In this document: positions 50,185 to 50,234 of the stretch, one piece after another
How the letters are laid out: the number at the start of each line of letters is the position of its first letter
Numbering within the stretch: position 1 is the stretch's first letter
Source of the DNA: an uncultured Paracoccaceae bacterium
Lineage (GTDB): Bacteria; Pseudomonadota; Alphaproteobacteria; Rhodobacterales; Rhodobacteraceae
DNA: 50,234 nt
Reading direction: 5' to 3'
Assembly (NCBI GenBank): GCA_937927675.1
Contig: CALBSG010000136.1
Span: forward strand, 1-50,234
Position numbers and translations under genes: made by a program
Notes under the pieces: model-generated
What the model saw: the letters and a program-made list of their open reading frames with translations, nothing else
Told to the model about the DNA's origin: nothing
The model's database searches: none

Positions 50185-50234
50185 AGATCGGAAGAGCACA
50201 CGTCTGAACTCCAGTCACCTTGTACTATCTCGTA
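50185..50234 (+). other. Illumina P7-side adapter with index (artefact)
   Basis: AGATCGGAAGAGCACACGTC, followed by TGAACTCCAGTCAC, an 8-base index CTTGTACT and ATCTCGTA is the read-2 TruSeq adapter. It ends the contig, mirroring the adapter at base 1. Not biological. Confidence 0.98.

Overview
The window is an assembled contig, not a clean genome segment. Bases 1-49 and 50185-50234 are Illumina TruSeq adapter and index sequence. The biological part is chimeric. About 45.7 kb (51 to about 45742) comes from an alphaproteobacterium of the Rhodobacteraceae: high GC, phn, uvrB, ettA, fds and ETC-subunit genes of that type, DUF2125 and Hint/RTX proteins, and gene junctions with embedded Shine-Dalgarno sites. 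It is followed by a fragment of about 200 bp of an RcdA-like (DUF1465) gene, probably from another alphaproteobacterial locus, and then by about 4.2 kb of a picocyanobacterium (Synechococcus/Cyanobium type). The mixture suggests a freshwater or brackish metagenome.

Region 1 (51-12152) is a phosphonate locus. On the minus strand phnG-H-I-J-K, a corA-like Mg transporter and a truncated phnL form one tightly overlapped C-P lyase operon. Divergently, phnF (repressor) and phnM run on the plus strand. A second minus-strand operon holds the importer phnC-D-E1-E2 and a hexapeptide acyltransferase. Candidate PhnF and PhoB sites lie in the intergenic gaps.

Region 2 (12247-24692) is mostly housekeeping: a lysophospholipid acyltransferase, tRNA-Arg(TCT), a GNAT enzyme, a DUF2125 protein, a complex I accessory subunit, uvrB, a 25-residue membrane peptide, ettA, a MarR-GNAT fusion, nadD, dacB, a DMT exporter and the SRP RNA.

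Region 3 (24716-33338) is the most interesting: a branched-chain-type ABC importer (binding protein, two ATPases, two permeases) whose LivM permease is fused in frame to the small subunit of N,N-dimethylformamidase, followed by the large catalytic subunit and a LuxR-type regulator. Its RNA leader can hide the first ribosome binding site in a hairpin. Dimethylformamidase releases formate. A FocA-type formate channel (36731-37516) and NAD-dependent formate dehydrogenase genes fdsGBA with a LysR regulator (42065-45742) lie downstream, so uptake, hydrolysis and formate handling can be read as one catabolic neighbourhood.

Region 4 (33348-42949) between them holds a large RTX/Hint secreted protein, a small lipoprotein with a CtrA box in front, uvrC, an SDR, a zinc-ribbon membrane protein and an S49 protease. 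Region 5 (about 45950-50184) carries cyanobacterial glutaredoxin (broken at the join), yidD, rpsD, trpC, lpdA and a truncated SpoU methyltransferase. No CRISPR array, intact insertion sequence or prophage was seen.
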